Positions 1 to 11,727 of a DNA stretch of 64,000 bases are shown in pieces. Position 1 is the first letter of the stretch. Every line of letters starts with the position of its first letter. The DNA is from Ciona intestinalis (taxonomy: Eukaryota > Chordata > Ascidiacea > Phlebobranchia > Cionidae), in NCBI RefSeq assembly GCF_000224145.3, contig NC_020172.2, forward strand, positions 2,441,962 to 2,505,961, in the 5' to 3' direction. A model generated the notes under the pieces. That model did not search any database, was not told the origin of the DNA, and worked only from the letters and a program-made list of their open reading frames with translations. Made by a program: the position numbers and the translations under genes.

Positions 1-3000
1 CTCCAAGTGTGCAAAGATTCTCAGATGGTTTGGCGTGCAAAGACACTTGTGAACATGAAGCTCCTTGTTTTCCTATTCTAGGTATACAAACATATTCAAA
101 GGTGTATGAAATATTGTTATATAGAATGTTTTTGCAATTTTTTAGGTTTTCTTTCATTTAAAACCTATACATGGATTAAGATTATAATAAAACAAATTTT
201 CTTTAATAGAAAAGTAGAAACTATTTTTCTTTTTTTTTTATAAAAAAAATCCTTTTGAACTAAATCTATATCAGTTAAAAACGGCTGTTATATTTTTACT
301 TCCCTTGATTTCCTTTCTTCCAGTTGATAACGACTCCCGCCACTCCCGTTTCCACCACCACCCCCCATCACCAAGGAGACATGGAAGGCAACATCCACAC
401 GGATCAGGAAGATGCATGACCTTCACAAGATCAAGTGCGGTGTGTGGATCTGGGATTACTTCCGTATTCTTCAGTGCAATATCCAGGAGGGAACAAATAA
501 ACCAGGTGATTTGTAATTTGTACGTTAGTGCATAAAACAAGGATTTTTTTGGTCAGTCCTAAAATACAGATAACAACATATGTAAGAGAAGACTTTCATT
601 TCATACTTGTTTAAAAAGCGTATACTGTTTTTAAGAATTTGTACCTTGTTTACAAAGTTATATTTAATATGCTTTGGTGCTATGGCTCAGTGGTTAGATA
701 CTTGCTTCGGAAACAAATGATACCGGGTTCGATGCTGGTACTGGCAGGGTTCTTGGGGAAAACTACTTTTAGTGGACAACCCAATAATAACTAAATTAAT
801 CATAGCACCCTGTGTGTCGGAAGAATAGGTGTGCAACAGCCAAGCTTTTTTACACACTTTTATCCATAGCAAGTTTTAACCACTGTTGTTTTGCTGCTTA
901 TGGTGTAGTATTAATCATATAACATTTTACATCACCAGATAACATCTTATTTGGATGCGTCAAATGTATACAGTAGCAATGATAAAGAAATGCGGAATCT
1001 GCGAGATTTTTCATCAGACCTTGGTTTATTGAAGGAAGGCCAGTCACTTGAACTTGGACAGAAACCATTGTTACCTTACAATGTATATAGTGACCTTGAA
1101 TCTGGTAAGTATATACAAGCATGATGCTATGAAAAATGGTGGACAATAATCTTCCTATAGTTTTGTCTTTTTTAAGCTTTAAATATATTTTGACACTAAC
1201 ACTGACAGACAAATGTGTTTTGGGAAAAAAATTAGCAGACATTACTCCTACCTAATAGTCACTAATCAGTTGTAGCACCCTGGGTGTCAGGATAATAAAT
1301 AAACTCTAGCCTAGATGATAGGCAAACTCTAGGTCTTATGGTGTATTTAGCTGTAGGACCTTACCTGCGGAAAACGGATTAAAAAATCTTGTTTCTTGAA
1401 TGCTGGTAAACCCTTTTAACACTGTATTAATTTGTACCTTTCTCTGTAAGTACTTAGTAAACCGCCATATTAGGCCCAAATTGGCCATTTACCCTAAAAT
1501 TCACTATTAAACCTTTGAGGTATCTCTTTTTTTCCAGGTTCAAACTCGATACAGTTGGTTGCTCCTCTTGATTGTTTTCGTGGCGAAGGTGAAACTGCCC
1601 GTCAACGAAGCGTTCCTTGTTTCCTTGCTGGTGATCTAAGAGCTAACGAACAAGTGGGTAGTTAAACATTTTGAACTAAGTTTTACATTTTATTGTCCGG
1701 GAAAGACTGGTTTTTATTTGTTGCTTTGGAAAATTAGTCTTTTAAATATGCTTTTTATTTATGTGTGGGAAACTATTTGTCAATGTTATATAAAGAAGTT
1801 TGTCAATGTTATATAAAAAAGTGTGAAAATGTTATACAATACACTATCATGCTAGCGTGCCTCTAACATTTACCGTGATGACCATTTCAATTCAGGTATC
1901 GTTAACTACAATGCACACATTATGGATGAGGGAACACAACAGAATTGCACGATATATAAAACAAGTTAACCAGCATTGGGACGGAGATACAATCTTCCAT
2001 GAAACGAGGAAAATAATTGGAGCACAAATGCAGCACATAACATACACGGTGTGTATTTTTTTACAGCAATGTTTATTGATGTTGTTTTTTTTATTTGCTA
2101 CCCCATTGTGCATTGATGGTTTTTGTGTGGGCTATTTCCAAAAACATCCTATTCTGTTCATATTGCACAATATCTGTTACATCAAGTTTCAAGTTATGTT
2201 GATTTTTATTTGTTAGTTACTTAATGGTTTATGGGCTGTTCTTATAAACTTATTGGTCTGTTAATACTGTTAACACTATTGTGAGGTGAGCCTACTCCGG
2301 TCCAAATTCCAATTCCCATGACATGACTTGCAATAAGACCTAACTCATATAAAATAAACTATTTAACCTTACAATGCAAGGTTTACACACTTAGCTATCT
2401 CTCATAATATGAATTCAACATTTCTGAACAAAACATTATTAAAACATTTTCCCCAGCATTGGCTACCAAAGTTACTTGGACCATTTACTTCTCTGATTGG
2501 TGAATACAGAGGTTACGACCCCAACTTACCATCCTCTATTGTTAATGTATTTGCAACAGCAGCTTATAGGTTCGGACACACAATGATCAATCCTATCATG
2601 TACAGGTAATGTGATATGCTACATGAACCTTTAGGTTCTTGGCTTAACTGAATGGCTATGACTGGCTGAATAAATAAGTGTGCCTGTTTTATAGCAGGCT
2701 GGGGCCCCATTTTTGTTATAACACGAGTGTTCTGTTTCTTACACCTCATGCCTGCATATGAGTTACCACATATGTAACTTCGTTGGTACTTTTTTATTAT
2801 GTTGTTAAACAAAGTTATGTTGTTAATTTTGTTACAGCACTGTTGTTCGGTTTTATACACCTTCTGCCTGCATATGCGTTATCTCGTGTAAAATTTAGTG
2901 GGTAATTTTTTATCATGTTGTTAAAGAAAATTATGCTGTTAATTTAACTAGATTAAATGAGACGTGGCACGAATCTCGTTACGGCAACTTGAACCTTCAT

Positions 3001-5682
3001 GAAGCTTTCTTTGCTCCATTCCGCATCGTGCATGAGGGAGGTATAGATCCACTGATCAGAGGGTTGATTGCTAAACCTATGAAAGTAGGTTGTATAATGA
3101 TTTAAAATAAGTTTAATGACTGTTTTTCTGTCAATAATTCTCACATGGTTACTACTATAAACTGGGTGATGACAGAAATAAAAAGTATTTTTTAAAGAAA
3201 TATCAATATTATTATTTTTATCCAAACATTGTCTTTAGTTATCTGAATACTTTATACTTAGTGTAGATGAGCATTTTGTGTGCAAGCACATATTTGAGGG
3301 GTTACTTTTGTATTACTGTTCCAACAAAGTGGGGGCTATAACATACTTATATCTTGAAGACTGTTTTTAAATGTTTCAATTTTTTCCCAGCCAACAGAGA
3401 GTGATTCAAATACTTTAAAATAGGAAATTTACAGTTTTTACTATAAAAGAAGTTTTAAGTAATATGGTAGCGACAGCAGCATAAAAATCTAGAAGGGTAG
3501 AACACTAAACTTTCATCAAACTTTTCATCACAGGCAAGAGACAGTGATTCAAATATGAACGAAGAATTGATTGAACGACTCTTCTCCATGGCTGAGGAGG
3601 TTGCACTTGATCTTGGAGCACTTAACATCCAAAGAGGAAGAGATCACGCTCTTCCATTCTATAATGAATGGAGGCAGTTTTGTAATCTTTCGAGTGCAAC
3701 AACATTTGATGATCTGGCAACTGAGATAAAAAATCCAGAGGTGGGGAGTTGTTTGGTAGAAATTTGCGGCTAAATGAGCTGATTTGCTTGAACATAACCT
3801 GTACCTGCATGGCAATTGAATTTCCACTTGCCATCTACATAATCCTATTCTACCTTTCCTATAACAAGGCATGCTAAAGACCTTGGTTCTAGCATTAAGT
3901 CATGAGTTGGCCCATACACTAAGAAAATTTCCCAAATGCTTCAATAAAAAGCAAGCATTACTAATTCCAACTGATACAAAAACAGCCAAAAAAGAGTGAC
4001 ATATATTCAAAAAAAAAACATACTAAAAATTTAGGATTATGTTGTTATAACAATCAATTATAATTTACCTAATTGTTTGTTCAGGTTCGTAACAAACTAC
4101 GCGAGCTTTACAAAGTACCTGCAAATATCGATCCATTTGTTGGTATGATAGTAGAAGATGTGGTCCCAGGTTCAAGGTTGGGACCAACCCTGGCTTGTCT
4201 CTTGACTGAACAGTTCAAAAGGACAAGAGCCGGGGACAGATTCTGGTAAACTTTTAAATAATTTATTTTAGTTTTAAGCTGCCTTTAAACTGCAGCACAG
4301 TAATGAAAACCTGTCAAGGCTTTTACTTACTTGTAATGGAAAACAAAGACTAACAATTTTTTGGTAGTTGCCTATATATAAAAAATCAGGATATACAAAA
4401 GCAAAACAAACACATTTATTGATAAAACACATTTTAGGTGGGTGTCTACCATATTTTGGCAATTATCTGATGAATGTATAATCCTTAGGCTTGTCTGTTA
4501 AGTAAACAGTTCAAACGGAAAAGAACTGGAAACAGATTTTGGTGACTTTCTTGAGATATTTTTATGCACGGTCTGTTTAAACAAAAACTGGCAGTAGTAT
4601 TATCTGTATTTGGTATAGATATTATAAACATATTTTTAATCATAGATCAAAACATTTTGTGTGTTACAGTTGTGACCATCATATATATATAAGGTTGCTA
4701 GAGTGCCAATCAATATAAAAAATTAAAATTTTCAAACTTTTTCTCAGAAATAGGTTATTCCACTTGCGATTCTTCAGCACTAACCAGTATTCATATATCC
4801 AGGTATGAGAACCCAGGAATTTTCAGTCCAACGCAGGTCAATGCGTTGAAACAAGCATCACTGGCGAGAGTCATCTGCGATAACACTGATTCGATAAAAA
4901 CTGTTCCACGTGACGTGTTTCTCAACCAACCACAAGCTGACTTTGTGTCATGTGACGAAATACCGTCCATTGATTTGTCGGCATGGATCGACTGTTGTTC
5001 TGATTGTTCGGATTCTGGATCGTTCGAAACTTTGTCAGGTGGCTTGTTGTCTATATACAGAAATAAAACAATAAGAAATAAAAATAAGCTTTTGTAAACG
5101 ACATTTTAATCTTTTATTGAGAGCAAATATAGAAATTAAATAACCCAAACTTTATTTTTAAAATAATTTAAAACTGCATACCAGCTGACATAATCTATTG
5201 TTTATTTTGAAATAACTAAACGGTTTGTTTATGATGCTATTTTATATTTTTTTTACTGTAATTTATTTCAGTGTTTATTCTTCCATGTTATTTTTACATC
5301 TAAAGTTTCCATTATTTATAAACTGTATTTAGCTTATCCCATTAGTTTAAATACTAATGTTAAATAAAAATATTTTGCAGACCATTTTCAGCGGAGGTCA
5401 CGCAGCAAGCGAAGCACAAACAAACGTCATTCACATAGAAATATAAATAACTCTTCAAATACCAATCAACCATGGGATAATCCCCTAACCCCTAGTCCAC
5501 CCTTACAAAACGAACCCCGACTGAGAGTTGGAGTTAAAAAAATGAACAAAATTGAACCTGAAGGTATTCCTTCTGCTTCAATGGACAAAGTATTGTCAGT
5601 GATTGAAGCCCTCGAAAGCAAAATATCCCAACTACAAGGACAGGTCCAAACATTGGAACAAAAGCTGCAAGATAGGGATTAG
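1..5682 (+). CDS. PXDN: Peroxidasin, 3' part (heme peroxidase domain and C-terminus)
   Basis: Peroxidasins are secreted heme peroxidases that cross-link collagen IV in basement membranes. Exons seen: <1-81, 324-505, 939-1104, 1538-1653, 1896-2048, 2457-2605, 2952-3084, 3534-3740, 4085-4245, 4803-5038, 5381-5682. The 5' part (LRR, Ig and distal-His region) lies outside the window. Visible landmarks are AGDLRANEQ, holding the catalytic Arg and heme-ester Glu equivalents of myeloperoxidase R239/E242, then [12 protein letters not shown], then [12 protein letters not shown] with the proximal heme His, then NIQRGRDH and SCDEIP. After the peroxidase domain comes a basic segment (QRRSRSKR) and a 30-residue coiled coil ending at the stop. 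Vertebrate peroxidasin continues with a VWC domain that is absent here. Introns contain copies of this gene's own exon edges (3391 and 4489). The family assignment is secure; orthology to PXDN rather than a paralogue is inferred. Confidence 0.93.
668..840 (+). mobile_element. tRNA-derived SINE, tail type 2
   Basis: This intron copy has a tRNA-like head with an A-box-like TGGCTCAGTGG and a B-box-like GGGTTCGATGC, followed by the 'agtggacaacccaat' centre and the 'agcaccctgtgtgtc' tail. The same tail recurs at 1262, 18890, 19668, 52090 and 56045. Confidence 0.65.
1262..1378 (+). mobile_element. SINE tail fragment, type 2
   Basis: It contains 'gtagcaccctgggtgtc' followed by a degenerate 'aggtcttatggtgta...ggacctta' tail, matching the 3' part of the SINE at 52090. 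The tRNA-like head is missing. Confidence 0.5.
1777..1840 (+). repeat. Short tandem repeat, about 24-base unit
   Basis: Two clear copies and one degenerate copy of 'ttgtcaatgttatataaa' lie in tandem inside a peroxidasin intron, just before the exon at 1896. Confidence 0.6.
2690..2945 (+). mobile_element. Two adjacent SINE (tail type 1) fragments
   Basis: The segments 2715-2815 and 2835-2930 both carry the type 1 tail (tgttctgttt...acacctcatgcctgc...gagttacca, then a 'gtaatttttta' stretch). They fill the intron before the exon at 2952. The fuller copy of the family is at 50952-51202. Confidence 0.6.
3391..3423 (+). repeat. Duplicated exon start (pseudo-exon) of peroxidasin
   Basis: After a good acceptor (tttttcccag) the sequence resembles the true exon start at 3534: both contain 'gagtgattcaaata' or 'cagtgattcaaata'. 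In the expected phase it reads [10 protein letters not shown] and then a stop, against [10 protein letters not shown] in the true exon. It is either an exon relic or a poison exon. Confidence 0.6.
4489..4541 (+). repeat. Duplicated 53-base exon segment of peroxidasin, frame open
   Basis: This is a diverged copy of 4193-4245, the last 53 bases of the exon before it. It is preceded by 'ccttag' and followed by GTGACT. It reads [17 protein letters not shown] plus TG, against [17 protein letters not shown] plus TG in the true exon. Start phase 0 and end phase 2 would let it replace the 4085-4245 exon. Whether it is ever spliced cannot be seen here. Confidence 0.7.
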
Positions 5683-7383
5683 AAGTTGTTTGTTTTAGAG
5701 CTAAATTTGCACCAAGGTGCATTTACAATGGGGCGTCACTTTATGGCAACATATGCCGATTTTTAAGCTTTCTAGCATTTGCTGCGTTTTTAACCTCAGA
5801 GGCAGTTCTGATGTATTTTATCAGTGTGTCAGCCTTATCAATTGACTATTTCTATAAACTACGAAGCGGTACACATATCCTCATCTGACAGTTAGTTGCA
5901 AATTTTAAAGGTACACATTTAAACCAAATATTTTAACTTTTGTATTCTGGGTAACTTCTATAAAATGCATGTAACAGGCAATTCACTTATTATACAACTT
6001 TCTGTAACTACTCTGCCCTTTACAAGTCTGTGTAAATATATGTAACGCCTTTTTTGTTCACCTTTAGTTCCTCGTCAGCATATCAAAAACAGTATTTTTC
6101 TCATAATTCCACTTTCTGCTGCACTGTTTTATCTAGTTGGCATAACAAGAATACTGGCAAGTTTTGAGTTACAAACATACTTTTAAAATCTTTATGTTTG
6201 GCCTTTTTCTTTTGTAAATTTTAGACTATTGTCAGTGGTCAAGGTTTTATTTGCTCTGTATATAGTTAGTGTGAAGAGGTATTTTGGCCTATATGTTGTA
6301 GGTTGCTATCATAGCTGTAACTTTACAATTTATGCTATTTTTAATTTGTTTTAAGCATAGGACTTTTTAGTATGAGAAAGACAGTCTAATATGTGTGAAG
6401 TTAGTGTAAGCAATAGGTTGCTGCCATTATTGTAATGTTACTCTTGTTGATATCATTGCTGTAATGCTACAATTTGTGCTATTTTTAATTTGTTTTAAGC
6501 ATAGGACTGTTTAGTATAAGAAAGACAGTTTAATATGTGTGAAGTTAGTGTAAGGAATAGGTTGTTGTCATTATTGTAATGTTACTCTTTAAGATTGAAA
6601 CTACTTTTATCCAGCTTTTTGTTATACAAGCACATGCAGTTGGTTCATTGTTTTAGTTTTGCAGAACTGTGTTGTTCACTTGTGTGCTAAAACTGCTAAG
6701 GTCTTGCTGTCTTGACTAAGTTAAATCTATGGTTTAATGTAATCTCTCACTTATCTGTTTTGTTTAAATACATAGTGGTTAGCCTTGGGGCAAACTTAAG
6801 CACATTCCAAAAGGAATTAACTCATAATTAATTAATTAAAGGGTTTAACATTATACGAACATAAATTTTTCGACACCTATTTTATTAAATTTTATGCAAT
6901 AACCACAGGTAAGAGTGCAATAATGTTGTAGCTTCGGATAGGCATATATAGTGCATGACAGGTATTGGATAATTACATTTGTAAAAAATTTTTCTTTAAA
7001 AGCATATATTTTGATTTTTCAAACTGTATCAATTTTCCAAAGAGCAATTATTCATTGTTACATCTGTACACAGAATACATACTTTGTGCAATTGGTTTGA
7101 GACGGGTAGCATGTATTGTTGCATTAGTTACTCTTCAAGTAAACTTGATGTGTACTTTCTTTGAAATTGGATAAAATGTAGGTGAGGAAAACATTTTTGC
7201 CTCTGGTAGCATGTTTTTGCAATAGTAAGTCGTATATAAAATAACAAAGTTGTGAAGGTTTAATGTGTACTATTTGTATAAACACAAAGTATCTGTAACT
7301 TGAAACTTAAACATACATTTTTAAAAAAAACATAAAATGCAATATTAAAAATACTACATTGCTGACTGTTGGTGTACAAGATT
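5683..7383. other. Intergenic region between two convergent 3' ends
   Basis: No gene is seen. The left end should be peroxidasin 3' UTR and the right end the 3' UTR of the flavoprotein gene. The only structure noted is the tandem duplication at 6303-6590. Confidence 0.6.
6303..6590 (+). repeat. Tandem duplication, about 145-base unit, two copies
   Basis: The units 6303-6445 and 6446-6590 share 'gctatttttaatttgtttta', 'agcatagga', 'gaaagacag' and 'aatatgtgtgaagttagtgt' in the same order with scattered mismatches. The duplication is local and non-coding. Confidence 0.85.
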
Positions 7384-10300
7384 TTAAAAATTTTCTTTCA
7401 CAGCTCTTTGTGCCTTAGCAGCATTTGCCCACCACTCCAACTGAGCTAACAGTTTTCCAACCGCACTGTCCATATGTTTACCCTGTAAATACCAAAACCC
7501 ATCCATGAGATTAAATCTTATCTAAGAAATATTTAAAAGGAAAAATCAATAATTTATCCATGTACATTATTAATTTTACAATTTCAAGAAAATTTACAAA
7601 TTTCTTTAAACCAAAATTTTTTGTTATTAATAATATATATATAAATAATATATACATTAACATATTGAGCTAATTGACTTTCTCTTTTTAGTTTGTAAAA
7701 TAGTAAAATACAAATCAGAATTTACCCCTTCACTATCTAATGGTTCACCAGATTCACTAATAGCTGTATGAACTTGTGGAATGGTAAACATGTTTGAAAC
7801 ACTAATGCATCCAAGTTCACCAAGCAGAGATCTTAATTGAACACCTGCTCGTGCCCCACCCACTGAACCTGTGATAGAAATTGTGTAAACACATGTTAAA
7901 GCATGCGGAGTGCTTATTAAGATAACCAATATAATTTAGATACTCGTTACATTAGATACACACTGCACAAAGTTAGCAGACAGGAGGTGTTTAAAACAGA
8001 ACACTGTTCTGTGTTATAACCACTGTCATAACCCCGCTATGTTAAGATATTAAAGTTAATTCTATTCATTTAAAGAGAACATTTTGCAAAAAGAATGAAC
8101 TTAAAATATCTAAAGATGTTATTACACTTACAAGAATTAAGATATATACAGTCACTGGCGTAGAGTACAGCCGTGCGGGAGTGCGACGCACTCCTGCCAA
8201 TTTAGGAATTCACTATTCTTGTTTAATGCACGACTACTGCACGCGCGTATAATGTTTCGACGATAACATTAATTCATAAAGAAATGTGTTAAAATTTGAC
8301 TTATATTTGCGCAAACACGATTATTACAACATAACATCGTATTGTTTGTAAATATGCCGCAAATCACGCCCATTTTACACCTCCATGATTGACCAATCAG
8401 AAACAAAGGAATCGTGGATTAACTAGCATTATTACGTGTGCTTAGGGATGCACATTACAGAATTTCGAATCCATGAGATTCGAATCCTTTTGCATTCGAA
8501 TCTAATTACGGGATTCGGTATTCTGTTTAATGTTAATGACGTCATTACACGTCATCTCATATACTATATTAACAATTTTTGAAAGTTATTAATTTTGAAA
8601 AAAAAAAATTTTTGTGTTTGTGGGACTTTCGAGAGTAAACGTTTCGTAACGTCTTTTCATAGCCTGCTATACGTTTCATGACGCAAAAACTACCTAATAG
8701 TACAATTTTTAATCATTTTACAACTCAAGATCCAACAAGGCTGTTATGAAAGGGTCAATAAACTGACTTTTGTGGGTAAATTTTTTCTCCTATAAATATA
8801 AAAAGATTCGAAATTCTAGATTCGGAATTCNNNNNNNNNNNNNNNNNNNNNNNNNNNNNNNNNNNNNNNNNNNNNNNNNNNNNNNNNNNNNNNNNNNNNN
8901 NNNNNNNNNNNNNNNNNNNNNNNNNNNNNNNNNNNNNNNNNNNNNNNNNNNNNNNNNNNNNNNNNNNNNNNNNNNNNNNNNNNNNNNNNNNNNNNNNNNN
9001 NNNNNNNNNNNNNNNNNNNNNNNNNNNNNNNNNNNNNNNNNNNNNNNNNNNNNNNNNNNNNNNNNNNNNNNNNNNNNNNNNNNNNNNNNNNNNNNNNNNN
9101 NNNNNNNNNNNNNNNNNNNNNNNNNNNNNNNNNNNNNNNNNNNNNNNNNNNNNNNNNNNNNNNNNNNNNNNNNNNNNNNNNNNNNNNNNNNNNNNNNNNN
9201 NNNNNNNNNNNNNNNNNNNNNNNNNNNNNNNNNNNNNNNNNNNNNNNNNNNNNNNNNNNNNNNNNNNNNNNNNNNNNNNNNNNNNNNNNNNNNNNNNNNN
9301 NNNNNNNNNNNNNNNNNNNNNNNNNNNNNNNNNNNNNNNNNNNNNNNNNNNNNNNNNNNNNNNNNNNNNNNNNNNNNNNNNNNNNNNNNNNNNNNNNNNN
9401 NNNNNNNNNNNNNNNNNNNNNNNNNATTTGCGGGTAAAACGTTTTTTTTGCTCATAAAAAACAGCTTTCCTGATACAAATACGGCGCAAATTCATGTACC
9501 ATACTTCTCAAACTGTATTCGGTCAGCATACAAATTTTTAACGAAAGCTAGTTTAAAATACTATAAAACTTATCGGCGATCACCAAGACACCGACCGCAG
9601 TTTATGGCAACCGAGGCAACCAACTTCCTCTTTTAAACTTACCGGGAATTTAGTGGCGGTTTAAGAATGCCTGTGTTTGCAAGTAATTCCCGAACATACA
9701 CGTGTCGAAATACTGGTTTATATTTCTCACGTAATACACATTCGTCACAATTCCTATTATTGCGAAATAGCTAGTTATGTTACGTCACAATTGCGAATGT
9801 CTCTTGGCTGTATACATGCGGGATTTATGATAAAATAAAGCTGTTTGTTACGCCAGAACTGCAGGAATAGGTAACTTACGTTAACATTATACGATTTGTT
9901 ACGCAGCCGACGGAGTAAATATTAAATTCCAGATTACTAAAATATTAAGCGGTATTACACTTGCAAATTAAACCACATTACATTGCGATATGTGTTCCTG
10001 TCGCGTAGAAGGTCTAACTATTGCGTTAACATACATCCGAATTAAATTGTGTTTGCCGCACTCCCACGCAATTGCAAAACTCTACGCCAATGTATACAGT
10101 TAATGTTTACTTACTTGGGGAATATGTCACAATACCCGATGGTTTTTTATCAAAAGATTTTGGTCCAAAATGATCCATGATATTGGTTAAACCTGGAGGT
10201 ATACAGTGGTTGTATTCGCATGATATAACTACAATGGCATCTGCTTCTGTGATCTAGAAATAAATAAATGAAATTTATTTAAGGTTGGATACAACTTGCA

Positions 10301-10807
10301 AGTTTCTATTCTTTATGGGTGAGGTGCTGGGATTTAGGCAAAGGTTTGTACACTACTGTGACCAATACAAAGTTCCTTACATGCTTATTCATAGAAACCA
10401 GATTATTAGCTGGTGGTGGAATATCATTTGGTCTGTAGAAATGAACTGGTTTCTGCAAAATCGGCACTTCAAACTTTTTGGGGTCTGAAAAGCAATAAAA
10501 AATAAATAATTATGTTGAAAAGCAAAGAATTTTTTTAATAGGTGGAATGGAACATGCTAAGGCATTTATAATAGATTATTCGACAACAACGTTCTAATAA
10601 TTTTTCACGCCACACATTTTCAGAAAATCGGATGAGTCAACATGCAATGAAAAGTAATTGCAATTAGTGATAACATAACATACCAACAAGAACAACTTCA
10701 AGTTTTTTTTCTTTGAGTTTGTTCACCACAAACTTTGTCACGCGCTCTCCAAGGCGAACCTCTCTTGCAGAACCAATAAACACAACAACTTTTTGCCAGG
10801 TTGCCAT
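7384..10807 (-). CDS. NADPH-dependent FMN reductase-family flavoprotein
   Basis: Exons in coding order are 10684-10807, 10381-10484, 10115-10253, 7726-7868 and 7384-7482. They give 202 residues in continuous phase. The N-terminus MATWQKVVVFIGSAREVR has the beta strand and Gly-Ser-x-Arg loop used by flavodoxin-like FMN reductases to bind the FMN phosphate. ISCEYNHCIPPGLTNIMDHF matches the family's PEYN...P..LKNA.D segment beside the flavin, and SVGGARAG matches the later S.GG..GG motif. The family reduces FMN or quinones with NAD(P)H in the cytosol; the substrate here is unknown. A 1.94-kb hAT transposon enlarges the third intron to 2.2 kb. TUBGCP4 starts divergently 920 bases away. Confidence 0.9.
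8145..8152. repeat. 8-base target-site duplication, left copy
   Basis: TATACAGT directly flanks the left end of the hAT element and is repeated at 10093-10100. An 8-base duplication is the hallmark of hAT insertion. Confidence 0.85.
8443..8830 (+). mobile_element. Probable nested hAT-like element, left part
   Basis: TAGGGATGCAC resembles known hAT termini. It is followed by several 'attcgaatc' sub-repeats, and 'gattcgaaattctagattcg' in the opposite sense lies just before the gap. The other end would be in or beyond the N run. Confidence 0.4.
8831..9425. other. Assembly gap (595 N)
   Basis: A run of N inside the hAT transposon. Open frames reported across it would be artefacts. Confidence 0.99.
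10093..10100. repeat. 8-base target-site duplication, right copy
   Basis: TATACAGT follows the right inverted repeat of the hAT element and matches 8145-8152 exactly. Confidence 0.85.
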
Positions 10808-11727
10808 TTTAAATGCACTGAAACCGAGCAAAATCTATGAAGTGAACAGAGCAGAATGTGAAATGTGTAACAAACGCCGTAAGCACTTCTTTTACCGAAC
10901 AAAACAAATACCCTGAACGAACTGAAGTTTTCCCAAACAAATACACCGGTATCATATTACACACTTCCGCTAAGTCACGATGACTTGCAGTTTTTGCAAA
11001 CCGACGCTCGTATGTCATTGTTTGGACTGAAAACACTATTTTGCAAAATTACAGTAAATTGTAAAACATTTTTTGCTTGCATTGTTTCAAATGTTGTATT
11101 TTTAATAAGGTGTTTCCAGTATACATTTTAATAACGCGAAAAAGACCAACAATATTAAAACGATTTAGCATTGTCACATTTTTTACAATTAAACAATTCT
11201 TTGTGGCATTTTTAAATTGTATAGGGAAAAAATGCTCCAGAAAAAAAATCGTTCAGAAAAACAACTAAAAGTCGTAGCAACTACGATATCTATATTTAGA
11301 TACGCATGAGTTGCGTTACTTTGTCACGCATGAATAGTTCGGAGGTTTCACGAAATTTGTATTTGTTTGTTTTATGGAACAAAATTTTACACAAGTTCCT
11401 TATACTTTTTTTTAAATAGTAATAATAAATGAGTGCCCATTTGAATGCTAGTGAAAAATCCTTCCCCACCTTATTTGCTAACCACTAACCTCTAACTACT
11501 AATCCCTATTATAACGACTAACCCCTATATTAACTACCAACCTCTAACTGGTCTAACACTTTCCACCAGCCTATTCTTCCAGTGGACTCTTAACTGGTGC
11601 CCCCATTTGTAATCGTTTCGTAACTGCCGCATATGATAAAATACCGAAATTACTATACAAGTGTACGTTATTACTACGTTATTATTATAATGTCTTCAGG
11701 CTTATTGTTTGCGTGATATAAATAAAA
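10808..11727. other. Divergent intergenic region (flavoprotein / TUBGCP4)
   Basis: This 920-base segment should contain the 5' flanks of both neighbours. No clear TATA box or shared element could be assigned. It includes a CTAAC-rich stretch at 11475-11560. Confidence 0.6.
11475..11560 (+). repeat. CTAAC-rich degenerate repeat
   Basis: Irregular units such as 'taaccactaacctctaac' and 'gactaacccctat' repeat over about 85 bases. They are loosely telomere-like (CCCTAA) but without clean periodicity. Confidence 0.4.

Larger units (their letters stand above)
8153..10092. mobile_element. hAT-type DNA transposon (non-autonomous as far as visible)
   Basis: The left end CACTGGCGTAGAG and right end CTCTACGCCAATG are inverted repeats. 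Similarity extends inward: 'gggagtgcg' on the left pairs with 'cgcactccc' on the right. Flanking TATACAGT copies give an 8-base target duplication. About a third of the interior (8831-9425) is N, so a transposase cannot be excluded, but the visible sequence encodes none. A second hAT-like end, TAGGGATGCAC followed by repeated 'attcgaatc', begins at about 8443 and suggests a nested element. The insertion lies within an intron of the flavoprotein gene. Confidence 0.85.

Noticed and set aside
668-760. A tRNA gene
   Set aside because: A- and B-box-like sequences are present but no cloverleaf forms and a SINE tail follows, so it is a SINE head.
8755-9636. Long open frames on both strands across 8.8-9.6 kb
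   Set aside because: They consist almost entirely of N from the assembly gap; the flanking residues show no transposase similarity.
11475-11560. Interstitial telomere array
   Set aside because: Units are CTAAC-like but irregular; no run of exact CCCTAA repeats.
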